A DNA stretch of 64,000 nucleotides. Source: Saccharothrix violaceirubra (GTDB taxonomy: Bacteria > Actinomycetota > Actinomycetes > Mycobacteriales > Pseudonocardiaceae). Positions 34,733-43,093 of this stretch are shown piece by piece. Location: positions 2,480,001 through 2,544,000 of the forward strand of contig NZ_JACHJS010000001.1 in the NCBI RefSeq assembly GCF_014203755.1, given 5' to 3'. Made by a program: the position numbers and the translations under genes. Position 1 is the stretch's first letter; each line of letters begins with the position of its first letter. The notes beneath the pieces were generated by a model, which made no database searches, had not been told where the DNA came from, and was given only the letters and a program-made list of their open reading frames with translations.

Positions 34733-35556
34733 CCGCGGACGTCCTGGTCGAACTGCCCGACGCCGACGTCCACGTCGAGGTGCTCGGCGTCGACGGCCCG
34801 CCGGTCGTGCTGGTGCACGGGTTCCTCACCTCGTCGTACACCTGGCGGCACGTCGCGCCGCTGTTGGCCTCCGGGTTCCGGGTGTACCTGGTCGACCTGC
34901 CCGCCTGCGGGCGGTCGCCCGTGCCCCGGAGTCGGGAGTGGGACGCGCGTCGGTGCGTGGCGCTGCTCGGCGGCGTGCTCGACCACCTGGGCGTGGAACG
35001 GCCTGTCCTGGCGGGCAGCCAGATGGGCGGCTCGCTGGTCGCCTGGTTCACGGCGCTGCACCCCGAGCGGGTCGGGCGGCTGGTGGTGATGGCGGCGGGC
35101 GCGCTCGGCGAGGCGCGGTCGAACCTGCTGCTGTACCGGCTGCTGGCCAACCCGCTCGTGGGACCGGTGCTGGCGCGGGCGTTCCCGCGCACCGCGTTCG
35201 GCGACAAGTGGCGGGACGCGCACGGCCCTGGCTTCACCCCCGAGGTCGATGCCGTCGACCGCTACCACCGGCAGTTGCGGGAGCGGGGGAGTGCGATCGC
35301 GGCGTTCGGGTTGGGCTTCCGACGGGACTACGGCGCGGAGTTCGACCGGCTGGCGCCGCTGCTGGCGGGGTGCGCCGTGCCCACGCTTCTGCTCTTCGGG
35401 CAGGACGACCCGCTGGTGCCGCCGTCGACCGGACGGCGGTTCCGGGAGCTGTTGGCGGACGCGGAACTCGTGCTGCTGCCCGGCTGCGGCGACTTCCCCC
35501 AGGAGGAACGCGCGGAGGAAGTCGCCGTGGCGGTCGTCAGGTTCCTGACGCGGTAG
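34729..35556 (+). CDS. Alpha/beta-hydrolase fold protein lacking catalytic residues
   Basis: A 275-residue protein with a clear alpha/beta-hydrolase fold (VVLVHGFLTSSYTW oxyanion region, VDLPACGRS). The nucleophile elbow reads AGSQMGGS, so Gln98 stands where Ser, Asp or Cys is required, and the usual C-terminal GHFP reads GDFP, placing Asp255 where the catalytic His should be. The acid Asp (GQDDPLVPP) is kept. It is therefore probably not a hydrolase; it may be a pseudoenzyme or use a non-hydrolytic mechanism. Last gene of the operon; it overlaps the convergent ATP-grasp gene by 20 bp. Confidence 0.85.
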   Translation: MTADVLVELPDADVHVEVLGVDGPPVVLVHGFLTSSYTWRHVAPLLASGFRVYLVDLPACGRSPVPRSREWDARRCVALLGGVLDHLGVERPVLAGSQMGGSLVAWFTALHPERVGRLVVMAAGALGEARSNLLLYRLLANPLVGPVLARAFPRTAFGDKWRDAHGPGFTPEVDAVDRYHRQLRERGSAIAAFGLGFRRDYGAEFDRLAPLLAGCAVPTLLLFGQDDPLVPPSTGRRFRELLADAELVLLPGCGDFPQEERAEEVAVAVVRFLTR

Positions 35557-37024
35557 ACCGCAGCGCGGCGACCAGGTCGTCGTAGCGCCGCTGCGCGTCC
35601 TCCCGTGACCCGCCGACCGCGACCACGCCGAGCTTGCCGTGGTCGGGCAGCGCGCCGAGGTTGTAGTAGAACGTGCCCGTGCCCGCCGCCGGGTCGAAGG
35701 CCAGGCCGTGCTCGCGCGCGACCCGGACCAGGTCCGCGCAGGTCAGGGTGCGGAACGCCGCGTCGTGCACGCGGTCGCTGGTCACGTAGCAGCGCGGCCG
35801 GCCGTCGGCGGCCAGGTAGTGCCCGCTCTCGGCGTCGTAGTGGCCGGCGAGCAGGCCGTGGGTGAACATGAACGGCGCCGTCGCGCCGCCCATGCGCAGG
35901 TTGATCTCCAACGCGTAGACGCGGTCCGGCTCGGCCTCGTCCACGACGAAGTCGACGCTGAGCTGGCCGACGACGCCGTGCCGGGCCAGTTCCCGCCCGG
36001 CGCGCAGGGCCAGGTCGTGCACGGCCGTCCGGTACAGGTCGCTGGCCGGGAACGCACAGCCGACGAACGTCTGCCCGGCCGGTCCGCCGAGTACCTGGTC
36101 GTGGGTCGAGAGCACCCGCACGCCGCCCGCCGGGGTCAGTTCGAGCTGCGCCGACGGCGAATGCGGTACCTGTGCGTCCAGGAAGCACTCGACGACGCCG
36201 CCCATCGCGGCGAACTTGTCGCGGAAGCCCTCCCAGGAATCGCCCGGCGCGCTGATCCGGGTCGCCAGCCGGGCGGCGATCCACGAATTCAGGTCCCCGT
36301 CCGGTGCGCCGTCGTAGGAGAACGTGGCGTTGCCCGCGCCCGCGAAACTGTCGTTGAGTTTGACGACGGCTTTGCGGATTTCCGGATTCTCCTGCTTCAA
36401 CCGCGCCAGCGCGTCGACGAGTTCCCGTTCGGACGAGAGATCCTCGAATCCGGGCAGCACCGGCAGTCCGGCCTCGCGCAGCAATCGGCGGCCCCGGCTT
36501 TTCGTGCCCAGCGGCGCGAGTTCCGGATCGCACGCGTAGAGCGGGATGTCCAGCCGCAGGGCGAGTTCGCGTTCCACCGCGGTGCTCGTGAACACCACGA
36601 GGTACGCGCGGTCCGGATCGGGGATCGCGGCCCGGACCGCGGCCAGCGCGCCGGGGTGCGCCAGCAGTTTGGCGGTGAGCGGGACGGGGGAGTCGTCGCC
36701 GCAGTCGAGCAGGGTCAACCGCTGCCGGGCGGTCTCGTCGAGACCGGGTACCAGGCCCAGCGCGTACTCGACCAGGGCCGCGTCGACGGCCCGGCTCGTG
36801 GCGTACACCAGGCGCACCCGCGGGTCGCGCAGGAGTTGGAATTGGAACAGCAGTCGCTGTTCGAAATGCACCGCGCCGGGGATCTTGCGCAGTTCGTCGT
36901 GGTGCAGGGTCAGGCTGGGCACCACGACGACGGTCAGCGGATCATTCGATCCATCGTCGAACAATGCGCCGAGCCGTTGTTGGAGGCGGGGGAAGTCGGA
37001 CGTTTTCGGGGGGTCGAGTATCAC
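35537..37024 (-). CDS. PGM1-like ATP-grasp peptide ligase
   Basis: A 495-residue protein. The N-terminal 130 residues (VPSLTLHHDELRKIPGAVHF, RVRLVYATSRAVD) and the following ATP-grasp domain resemble PGM1, the ligase that joins amino acids in pheganomycin biosynthesis, and its many uncharacterised actinobacterial relatives. ATP-grasp features are the Lys strand KAVVKLNDSFAGAG, Gly-rich loop and the metal site YALEINLRMGG. It forms amide bonds from carboxylates and amines with ATP. Starts at GTG 37024 with a weak ribosome site. It overlaps tail to tail with the last gene of the halogenase operon, so a shared pathway is plausible but not shown. Confidence 0.78.
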   Translation of the reverse strand: MILDPPKTSDFPRLQQRLGALFDDGSNDPLTVVVVPSLTLHHDELRKIPGAVHFEQRLLFQFQLLRDPRVRLVYATSRAVDAALVEYALGLVPGLDETARQRLTLLDCGDDSPVPLTAKLLAHPGALAAVRAAIPDPDRAYLVVFTSTAVERELALRLDIPLYACDPELAPLGTKSRGRRLLREAGLPVLPGFEDLSSERELVDALARLKQENPEIRKAVVKLNDSFAGAGNATFSYDGAPDGDLNSWIAARLATRISAPGDSWEGFRDKFAAMGGVVECFLDAQVPHSPSAQLELTPAGGVRVLSTHDQVLGGPAGQTFVGCAFPASDLYRTAVHDLALRAGRELARHGVVGQLSVDFVVDEAEPDRVYALEINLRMGGATAPFMFTHGLLAGHYDAESGHYLAADGRPRCYVTSDRVHDAAFRTLTCADLVRVAREHGLAFDPAAGTGTFYYNLGALPDHGKLGVVAVGGSREDAQRRYDDLVAALRSTASGT

Positions 37025-37138
37025 GCGGGCCAGGGTAGCGGAGCGAGGTTGCCCGACCCGATGCCCGGAAAGGCGATCGGACTAAGCCGAAATGATGAGA
37101 ACTGCTCGGCGCAGGTGACGATCCGTAGTCCATGAGCG

Positions 37139-37177
37139 GGTCACATGCCATGAATACTTCCCTCATGGCATGTGACC
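37139..37177. terminator. 15-bp perfect hairpin between ALDH and ATP-grasp genes
   Basis: GGTCACATGCCATGA pairs perfectly with TCATGGCATGTGACC around a 9-base loop, beginning 15 bp beyond the aldehyde dehydrogenase stop. It may end that transcript, or serve as operator for the ATP-grasp gene that starts about 115 bp downstream. There is no T-tract. Confidence 0.55.
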
Positions 37178-37191
37178 GCGAAAGTGTCGTA

Positions 37192-38637
37192 TTACCTGTG
37201 CACCGGGTGGACGAAGTGCTTGACCTCCTGGAACTCCTCCAGGCCGCGCGCACCGTTGAGCCGGCCCAGCCCGCTCTGCTTGAACCCGCCCTCCTCGAAC
37301 TGGTCGTGCACGACCGCCCACGTGTTGGTCCACACCGTGCCGACGTCCAGGTCACGGCCGACCCGCAGCGGGCGGTCCACGTCCGTCGTCCACACGCTCG
37401 CGGCCAGGCCGTACTCGGTGGCGTTGGCGCGCGCGATCGCGTCCGCCTCGTCGTCGAACACCTCGAACGTGGCCACCGGGCCGAACACCTCGCGCTGCAC
37501 GATCGACGCGGCCGTGTCGCCGACCTCGACCAGGCTGGGCCGGAAGAACGCGCCGCCCGCCAGCTCCGGCTCGGTCGGGATGCCGCCGCGCACCAACACG
37601 GTCGCGTACGACTCGGCGTCCGCCACGATCCCGTCCACGCGCCGGGCGGCGGCCACGTCGACCATCGGCCCCATCTCGCTGGCCGGGTCGTCGCCCGGTC
37701 CGACGCGCACCGAACCCAGCGACTCGACCAGCGCCGCGCGCAGCCGGTCGGCGATGCCGCGCTGGGCCAGGACCCGGCTGCCCGCCATGCAGAACTGGCC
37801 GGTGAACGTCGTCACGGCCTTGGTCAGCGCGGGCACCACGCGGTCGAGGTCCGCGTCGTCGAACACGATCATGGGCGTCTTGCCGCCCAGTTCCAGCGAC
37901 AGCGGCTTGAGCGTGCGCGCGGCGGCGGTCATGATCTCGCGGCCCACGGTCGTACTGCCGGTGTAGCTGACCACGTCCACGCGCGGATCGGACACCAGCA
38001 GCGGCGCGCCCTCGTTGCCGGACTCGGTGAACGCGTTGAGCACGCCCGGCGGCAGCGACTCCGTCGCCGCGATCACCTCGTACAGCAGGCCGTTCACGAG
38101 CGCGGTCTGCGCGGGCATCTTCATCGCCACGGTGCACCCGGCCGCGAGCGCCGGCGCGAACGAGCGCACCGCGAGCACCACCGGCGCGTTCCACGGCACG
38201 ATCACCCCGGCCACCCCGGCGGGCTGGCGCACCGTCAGCGAGTACAGGTCGGGCTTGACCTCGGCGGACCGGCCGGTGTCGGTCAGCGCCAGCGCGGCGG
38301 CGTACCGCAGCTTCGGCACGGCCATGTCGACCTCGAACGCGGCCTCGGCCAGGATCTTGCCGTTCTCCCGCGCGAGCAGCGTGACGAACTCGTCGCGCCG
38401 GGCCTGGAGGCGGTCGGCCAGTTCCAGCAGGGCACGGGCGCGCAGGTCGCGGTCGCGGGCCCACGACGTCGTGGTGAACGCGGTCCGCGCCGCGGCGATC
38501 GCGGCGTCGGCCTCGGCCGCGCCGCCGTCCGCGAAGACGCCGAGCACCTCGCCGGTCGCCGGCGCGAGCGAGTCCCGGGGGTTGCGGTCCACCCACTTCC
38601 CGTCGATCAGGTTGCGCGCGGCAGGGCGTGACGGCAT
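37192..38637 (-). CDS. Aldehyde dehydrogenase (NAD(P)+)
   Basis: A 481-residue ALDH-superfamily enzyme. It has the PWNAP segment, the NAD-site glycine motif in SYTGSTTVG, the general base Glu in LELGGKTPM and the nucleophile Cys in GQFCMAGSR, then the EVFGPV and EEGGFKQSGLG motifs. It oxidises an aldehyde to the acid; the substrate is not predictable. ATG 38637 follows a good AGGAG site. A separate transcription unit from the ATP-grasp gene, judging by the hairpin between them. Confidence 0.92.
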   Translation of the reverse strand: MPSRPAARNLIDGKWVDRNPRDSLAPATGEVLGVFADGGAAEADAAIAAARTAFTTTSWARDRDLRARALLELADRLQARRDEFVTLLARENGKILAEAAFEVDMAVPKLRYAAALALTDTGRSAEVKPDLYSLTVRQPAGVAGVIVPWNAPVVLAVRSFAPALAAGCTVAMKMPAQTALVNGLLYEVIAATESLPPGVLNAFTESGNEGAPLLVSDPRVDVVSYTGSTTVGREIMTAAARTLKPLSLELGGKTPMIVFDDADLDRVVPALTKAVTTFTGQFCMAGSRVLAQRGIADRLRAALVESLGSVRVGPGDDPASEMGPMVDVAAARRVDGIVADAESYATVLVRGGIPTEPELAGGAFFRPSLVEVGDTAASIVQREVFGPVATFEVFDDEADAIARANATEYGLAASVWTTDVDRPLRVGRDLDVGTVWTNTWAVVHDQFEEGGFKQSGLGRLNGARGLEEFQEVKHFVHPVHR

Positions 38638-38949
38638 GGCGTCTCCTCTCGGCGTGCTCTCCGGTGAGCGCTGCCCACGATGCCGCCGGGCGGGTGTGGC
38701 GACTAGCACAACAACGCACACCTGGGCGAACAGGCTGCCTCGCCGTGAGAAACGACACGATCTTGTCCGGTAACGCGGCGTCGGATGAATTCGGGTGCGC
38801 CGCCGATTGTCATCACGATAGGATCGCAGCACGTCAGGGCCGGTGCGGTAATCGGTGTGCGGCCTTTTCCGCGCTCTCCCGCGCACGGGTGACGGTCGAC
38901 CCGCGGTGGTATTTTCCGATTTCCGTCGAGGGGATCAGGGGGTGTTCCG
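38638..38949. promoter_or_regulatory. Divergent intergenic region, ALDH / HAD genes
   Basis: About 310 bp between divergent genes. I see the ribosome binding sites of both genes and AT-richer patches near 38750-38830, but no convincing -35/-10 pair, operator or small gene. Confidence 0.4.
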
Positions 38950-39510
38950 GTGGCGCGCGGTCTGCTGCTGCTCGACGTCGACGGTCCGCTCAACCCGTAC
39001 GCGGCCCGCCGGCACCGCCGTCCGGCCGGCTTCACCACCCACCGGCTCACCTCGACCGGCCACTGGTACACCGGGCGCGAGGCACGGCGGCACAAGGGAC
39101 TGCGGGTCTGGCTCAACCCCGACCACGGCGCCCTGCTGCGTGCCCTGGCCGAGCGCGCCGACCTCGAACCGGTGTGGGCGACCACCTGGGCGCACCAGGC
39201 CAACACCCGGATCGCGCCCGTGATCGGCCTGCCGGAACTGCCCGTGATCGAGTTCTCCGAACGCGACCTCGACCCGCTGCACGGCTGGCGCGACGGCGGC
39301 TCGTGGAAGTGGTCGGCGGTGGCCCGGTACGCGGGCGACCGGCCGCTGGCGTGGCTCGACGACGAACTCGACGACCGCTACCCGCGCGCCCGCGCGCGGT
39401 TCGAGGCGGCCCGTGCGGCGACGCCCACGCTGCTGTGCGACGTGGACCCGCGCGTCGGCTTGCGCGAGGAGCACGCCGAACAGGTCGAGAAGTGGGCCGC
39501 CGGCCTGTGA
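38950..39510 (+). CDS. HAD-like hydrolase
   Basis: A 186-residue protein starting at GTG with the HAD motif I LLLLDVDGPLNPYA, motif II-like TTWAHQAN and acidic motif IV AWLDDELDD. It lacks a clear cap domain. Such short HAD proteins are common in actinomycetes, some related to the polynucleotide-phosphatase-like 'Swiss Army Knife RNA repair' group; phosphatase activity is likely, substrate unknown. The GTG at 38950 is preceded by an AGGGGG site. It reads alone, before the three-repeat secreted protein. Confidence 0.8.
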   Translation: MARGLLLLDVDGPLNPYAARRHRRPAGFTTHRLTSTGHWYTGREARRHKGLRVWLNPDHGALLRALAERADLEPVWATTWAHQANTRIAPVIGLPELPVIEFSERDLDPLHGWRDGGSWKWSAVARYAGDRPLAWLDDELDDRYPRARARFEAARAATPTLLCDVDPRVGLREEHAEQVEKWAAGL

Positions 39511-39566
39511 AGGCCATCCGCACGATGAGGTGACGTCCGGTTGCGACGGTCGGTGCGCCGCGCAGC

Positions 39567-40043
39567 ATGAGGCCCATGAACCTTGTCAAAGCTCTGTCCG
39601 GCGCCGCGGCCATGTCCGCCGCGATCGTCCTGTTCGCCGCCGGGCCCGCGTCCGCCGCGCCGGTCGACGTGATCAAGCTCCAGTGCGACGGCGACACCTA
39701 CAAGTGCACGGCCAAGCTGAAGTTCGGCGACAACCGGTGGATCGCGGACTGGAACGTCGACGTGTTCCACGAGGAGGGCGAGACCCGGTCACCCGTGGAC
39801 GTGACGAAACTCCAGTGCGACGGCGACACCTACACCTGTACCGCGAAGCTGAAGTTCGGCGACGGGCGGTGGATAGCCCGGTGGCCGGCGGTCATCCGGC
39901 ACACCGCCCTGGCGGAGAACCGCGCGCCGGTCGACGTGACCCGGCTGCGCTGCGACGGCGACACCTACCAGTGCACGGCGAACCTGGACTTCGGCGACGA
40001 CCAGTGGGTCGCCCGGTGGGACGTGGACGTGCTGCACACGTGA
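39567..40043 (+). CDS. Secreted protein of three tandem CDGDTY repeats
   Basis: A 158-residue precursor: signal peptide (core GAAAMSAAIVLFAAG, cleavage after SAA) and then three repeats of about 40 residues that fill the mature protein. Each repeat reads PVDV-x-(K/R)-L-x-CDGDTY-x-CTA-x-L-x-FGD-x-x-W-(I/V)-A-x-W...H, so each carries two Cys six positions apart, a conserved FGD and two Trp. The short Cys spacing suggests one beta-hairpin disulphide per repeat. No known family is recognised. The start may be ATG 39567 or ATG 39576, the latter 3 bp behind GAGG. Confidence 0.8.
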   Translation: MRPMNLVKALSGAAAMSAAIVLFAAGPASAAPVDVIKLQCDGDTYKCTAKLKFGDNRWIADWNVDVFHEEGETRSPVDVTKLQCDGDTYTCTAKLKFGDGRWIARWPAVIRHTALAENRAPVDVTRLRCDGDTYQCTANLDFGDDQWVARWDVDVLHT

Positions 40044-40050
40044 GGCGACA

Positions 40051-40084
40051 GCGGTGGTCCGGCGGGTTCGGGCCGGACCACCGC
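40051..40084. terminator. Bidirectional hairpin terminator
   Basis: GCGGTGGTCCGG pairs perfectly (12 bp) with CCGGACCACCGC around a 10-base loop, between the stops of the convergent three-repeat protein and subtilisin-like genes. Confidence 0.8.
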
Positions 40085-40092
40085 GTCCCCGG

Positions 40093-41319
40093 TCAGACCG
40101 GGATCGAGCCCGAGTGCAGCAGCAGGTCGGCCGGACCGGTGTTGGTGCCGGTGACGACGCCCGGCGTCGCGTTGGCCTTCAGCGCGGCGGCCACCTCCAC
40201 CGCCGAGTCACCGGGGAACCGGTGTCGCCACAGCGCGGCGACCCCGGCCGCGTGCGCCGCGGCGGACGACCCGCTGATCGTGGAGTAGGCGGTGTCGCTC
40301 GTGTTCCACGCCGACGTGATGTTCGCGCCGGGCGCCCAGACGTCGATGCAGGGACCGTAGTTGGAGAACGACGTCTTCACGTCGTTGATGTCCACCGCGC
40401 CGACCGTGGTCGCGTCGGCGACCCCACCGGGCGAGGAGTTGCAGGCGTTGGTGTTCGAAGCGCCCGCGATGACCGAGTAGTGCACGCCGGCCGCGATGGA
40501 CGCCGTGACGGCGTCGTTGAACGCCTTGTTGGTCGGCCCGCCGATGACCGCCACGGCGACGGCCTTCTTGCCACTGGCCAGCGCGTCCTCGGTCAACCAG
40601 TCGATGCCGCCGATGACCTGGCTGTAGGAAGCCGAACCCTGGCAGTTGGCGACCCGCACGGACACCAGCGTGACGTCCTTGGCCACGCCCGTGGTGCGCC
40701 CGCCGATGACGCCGGCGACGTGCGTGCCCAGGCCGTGGCAGTCGTCGCCGGGCGGCGTGACACCGCCGACGAGGTCGGTGCCGGGCACGGCCGCGCCGTC
40801 GAACTCCTGGTGCGTGTAACGGATCCCGGTACCCAGGACGTAGGCCCGCACGCTCGACGCCGTGTTGGCGTGGAAGTACTTCTTGTCCAGCGGACGGGAC
40901 CGCTGGTCGATCCGGTCGAGCCCCCAGTTCGGCGGGTCGGTCTGCACGCCCAGGCCCTGTGCGGTGACGGCGGGCGCGGGCGCGGCCTCGGCGTCCCGGC
41001 CGCCGAGGTCGACCTGGTGGTCCTGCACGACGTAGGCGACGCGCGGATCACGCGCGAGTCTCCGCGCACCGGACAGGTCCGTGCGCACGGCGAACCCCGA
41101 TAACGCCCGCCCGTAGGTGTACGTGACCTTGGCGTCGCGTCCGAGCAGGGAGTCGGCGGCCGTCAGGTCCCGCTTCTGCTTGAGCACCACGATGTAGCTG
41201 CCCGCGATGGCGGCCGGGTGACCGACCCCCAGCACCGTCCCGGCGGCCTGCGCCGACCCGGGCACCGCCACGACGGTGGCCGCCAACGCGGCCGTCACCG
41301 CCGCGATCCGATACCTCAT
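40093..41319 (-). CDS. Secreted subtilisin-like (S8) pseudoprotease
   Basis: A 408-residue exported protein: signal peptide, I9-type propeptide (about 40-102, SYIVVLKQKRDLTAADSLLG) and a proteinase K-like S8 domain. The catalytic positions are altered: the Asp strand reads AYVLGTGI (Gly163 for Asp), the His motif DCHGLGTHVAG has Leu197 for His, and the oxyanion Asn is Ala287 (IAGASN). Only the Ser motif SGSSAAAHAAG keeps Ser352. Codon use and the fold are otherwise normal, so this is not a decayed frame; it is probably a folded, inactive protease homologue used for binding. ATG 41319 follows GGAGGAG. Confidence 0.88.
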   Translation of the reverse strand: MRYRIAAVTAALAATVVAVPGSAQAAGTVLGVGHPAAIAGSYIVVLKQKRDLTAADSLLGRDAKVTYTYGRALSGFAVRTDLSGARRLARDPRVAYVVQDHQVDLGGRDAEAAPAPAVTAQGLGVQTDPPNWGLDRIDQRSRPLDKKYFHANTASSVRAYVLGTGIRYTHQEFDGAAVPGTDLVGGVTPPGDDCHGLGTHVAGVIGGRTTGVAKDVTLVSVRVANCQGSASYSQVIGGIDWLTEDALASGKKAVAVAVIGGPTNKAFNDAVTASIAAGVHYSVIAGASNTNACNSSPGGVADATTVGAVDINDVKTSFSNYGPCIDVWAPGANITSAWNTSDTAYSTISGSSAAAHAAGVAALWRHRFPGDSAVEVAAALKANATPGVVTGTNTGPADLLLHSGSIPV

Positions 41320-41456
41320 CAGTTCTCCTCCATGGCAGGGATACCGGGCAAAAGCCCGATTCCTCACCACAGCACACCCCCTACCCGCTCGAAAGACCCG
41401 ATCAGTCCACGCCGATCGACCCCCGTGCCGCCGGGTCGCCGACCGGAACGCGGTGG

Positions 41457-41471
41457 CCCCGGCGACCGGGG
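41457..41471. terminator. Short GC hairpin downstream of binding-protein gene
   Basis: CCCCGG pairs with CCGGGG around CGA, about 57 bp beyond the stop of the minus-strand binding-protein gene. A weak terminator candidate. Confidence 0.35.
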
Positions 41472-41527
41472 CGATGGCGTCGTGCTCGTGCCCGGTCGCG
41501 GACCGGGCCGGTGCCGGACCCCGCGGC

Positions 41528-43093
41528 CTAAGCCTTCGGCTGGGTCAGGTACACCGGACCGGTCGTCAGCGTGTCCGAGCGCGGACCGGACTTCAGCACC
41601 GGGATCGGCTTGCCGATCGGCCACCGGTCGTTCGGCGGGTTCTCCGCGAAGTAGATCTCGCCGCTCGCGCCGGGCACGAGATCGGTCGTCGACGAGTACA
41701 GGTGCTGGCCGACATCCTCGTTCTTGAGCCGTTGCCCCTCGACGGCCTCGATCGACCGCGCCGCGCGCCGGGCCGCCCACACGGTCGCCGCGACGGCGTC
41801 GTGGTGCATGATCGCGTAGCCGTCGCGCAGGTCGTCCTCGGCGAACCCGAGTCCGGCGAACCACGTGCGGAACTCGCCGAAGTGCTTCGGCGTACCGGGT
41901 TCGCCGGCCAGCCACGCCCGGGTGTCGGTCGCGGCGGCGTTGAGCAGAATGGCGTTCGCTTCGTCGAGGGCCTGCGGTTCGATGCTGATGCCGGTGGCGC
42001 CGGTGGCGACGATCAGCGGGTCGTCCGGTTCCCGGCAGCCGGTGCGCAGGGCCAACGCCTGCATCAGGTCGTCGATGTCGCGGCCACGCCCGGCGAAGAA
42101 CAGGACGTCGGGCTTGGCGGCGCACACGTCCTGGACCAGTTCGGAGAGCAGCAGCGGGGTGCCGTTGGGCGACGCGCTGCCGTTGAACCCGCCACTGCGC
42201 CCCTTCAGCCCGTACTCCTCGCCGAACGTGGTGGTGAACGCGGCCCGCAGGCTCTGCACGTACTTGTCCTGGTTGCGGTCGAACAGCAGGTAGCCGGTGC
42301 GCTTCGCGGGCTCCGTCCTTTTCGGACTGCCGTCGAGGAAGGCCTTGAGCGCCAACGTGTACTGCGCGTTGGACGGCGTGGTCTTGAACAGCAGCGGCGA
42401 GGTCATGTCGTCCGCGGTGAGGACCGCGCCGACGGCGGGGATCTGGAGCCTGCCCAGTTCGTCGGCGGCCTGCTTGGTCGCGTCGATGCTGATGCCCATC
42501 CCGGTCACCGCGACGAGCGGGTGGTCGCCGCCGCGCAGCGCGCCGAGCTGCCGGACGACCGGTGCCCAGTGCTCCTGGTCGCGGCCCTCGTTGGCCAGCA
42601 CCAACTGCACCTGCGGGGTCGGGTCGCCCAGGACGCTGCGCCCCTGGTTGGCCTGGCGCTGCGCGGCGTACGCGCCTTGCAAGGCGTGCAGGACCTCGTT
42701 GTCCCGCATGGCACTGCCCTCACGGGACGTCATCGGCATCAGCACGGCGATCCGCACGTACGGCGTGCCGCCGGTCCGCCCCGCCTGGTCGTGCACCCGC
42801 TGGTTCTCCTTGACCACGGCGGTGATCACGGCGTTCACCCGCTCGTCGGTCGAGCCGAACGCGTGGTCCTCCTCGACGATCCAGCCGATGCACTGGTCGC
42901 CCGCGAGCGACAGCGCGTACCCCTCGCCCTCGGTCGAGTCGAGACCGTGGCACCGCGCCCCCCGCGCGTCGAGCCACCGCGAGCCGAGCCACCCGCCGAC
43001 GCCGAGCACCAGCAGCACCGCGACGAGCAGCGCGGTCAGCCGGACCCGGCGTCGACGGAGTCCGCGCGGGGTGTCCCTCGGGGTAAAGGTCAC
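41528..43093 (-). CDS. Membrane-anchored type I periplasmic-binding-like receptor
   Basis: A 521-residue protein with a basic N-terminus (PRGLRRRRVRLT), one transmembrane helix at about 19-37 and an extracellular domain of about 470 residues of the Leu/Ile/Val-binding protein class (IAVLMPMTSREGSAMRDNEVLHALQGAY; VRQLGALRGGDHPLVAVTGMG; TGYLLFDRNQDKYV). It has no lipobox and no ABC transporter permease is nearby, so it looks like a ligand sensor rather than a transport component. GTG 43093 overlaps the upstream NTPase stop (GTGA), indicating a coupled two-gene system. Confidence 0.82.
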   Translation of the reverse strand: MTFTPRDTPRGLRRRRVRLTALLVAVLLVLGVGGWLGSRWLDARGARCHGLDSTEGEGYALSLAGDQCIGWIVEEDHAFGSTDERVNAVITAVVKENQRVHDQAGRTGGTPYVRIAVLMPMTSREGSAMRDNEVLHALQGAYAAQRQANQGRSVLGDPTPQVQLVLANEGRDQEHWAPVVRQLGALRGGDHPLVAVTGMGISIDATKQAADELGRLQIPAVGAVLTADDMTSPLLFKTTPSNAQYTLALKAFLDGSPKRTEPAKRTGYLLFDRNQDKYVQSLRAAFTTTFGEEYGLKGRSGGFNGSASPNGTPLLLSELVQDVCAAKPDVLFFAGRGRDIDDLMQALALRTGCREPDDPLIVATGATGISIEPQALDEANAILLNAAATDTRAWLAGEPGTPKHFGEFRTWFAGLGFAEDDLRDGYAIMHHDAVAATVWAARRAARSIEAVEGQRLKNEDVGQHLYSSTTDLVPGASGEIYFAENPPNDRWPIGKPIPVLKSGPRSDTLTTGPVYLTQPKA

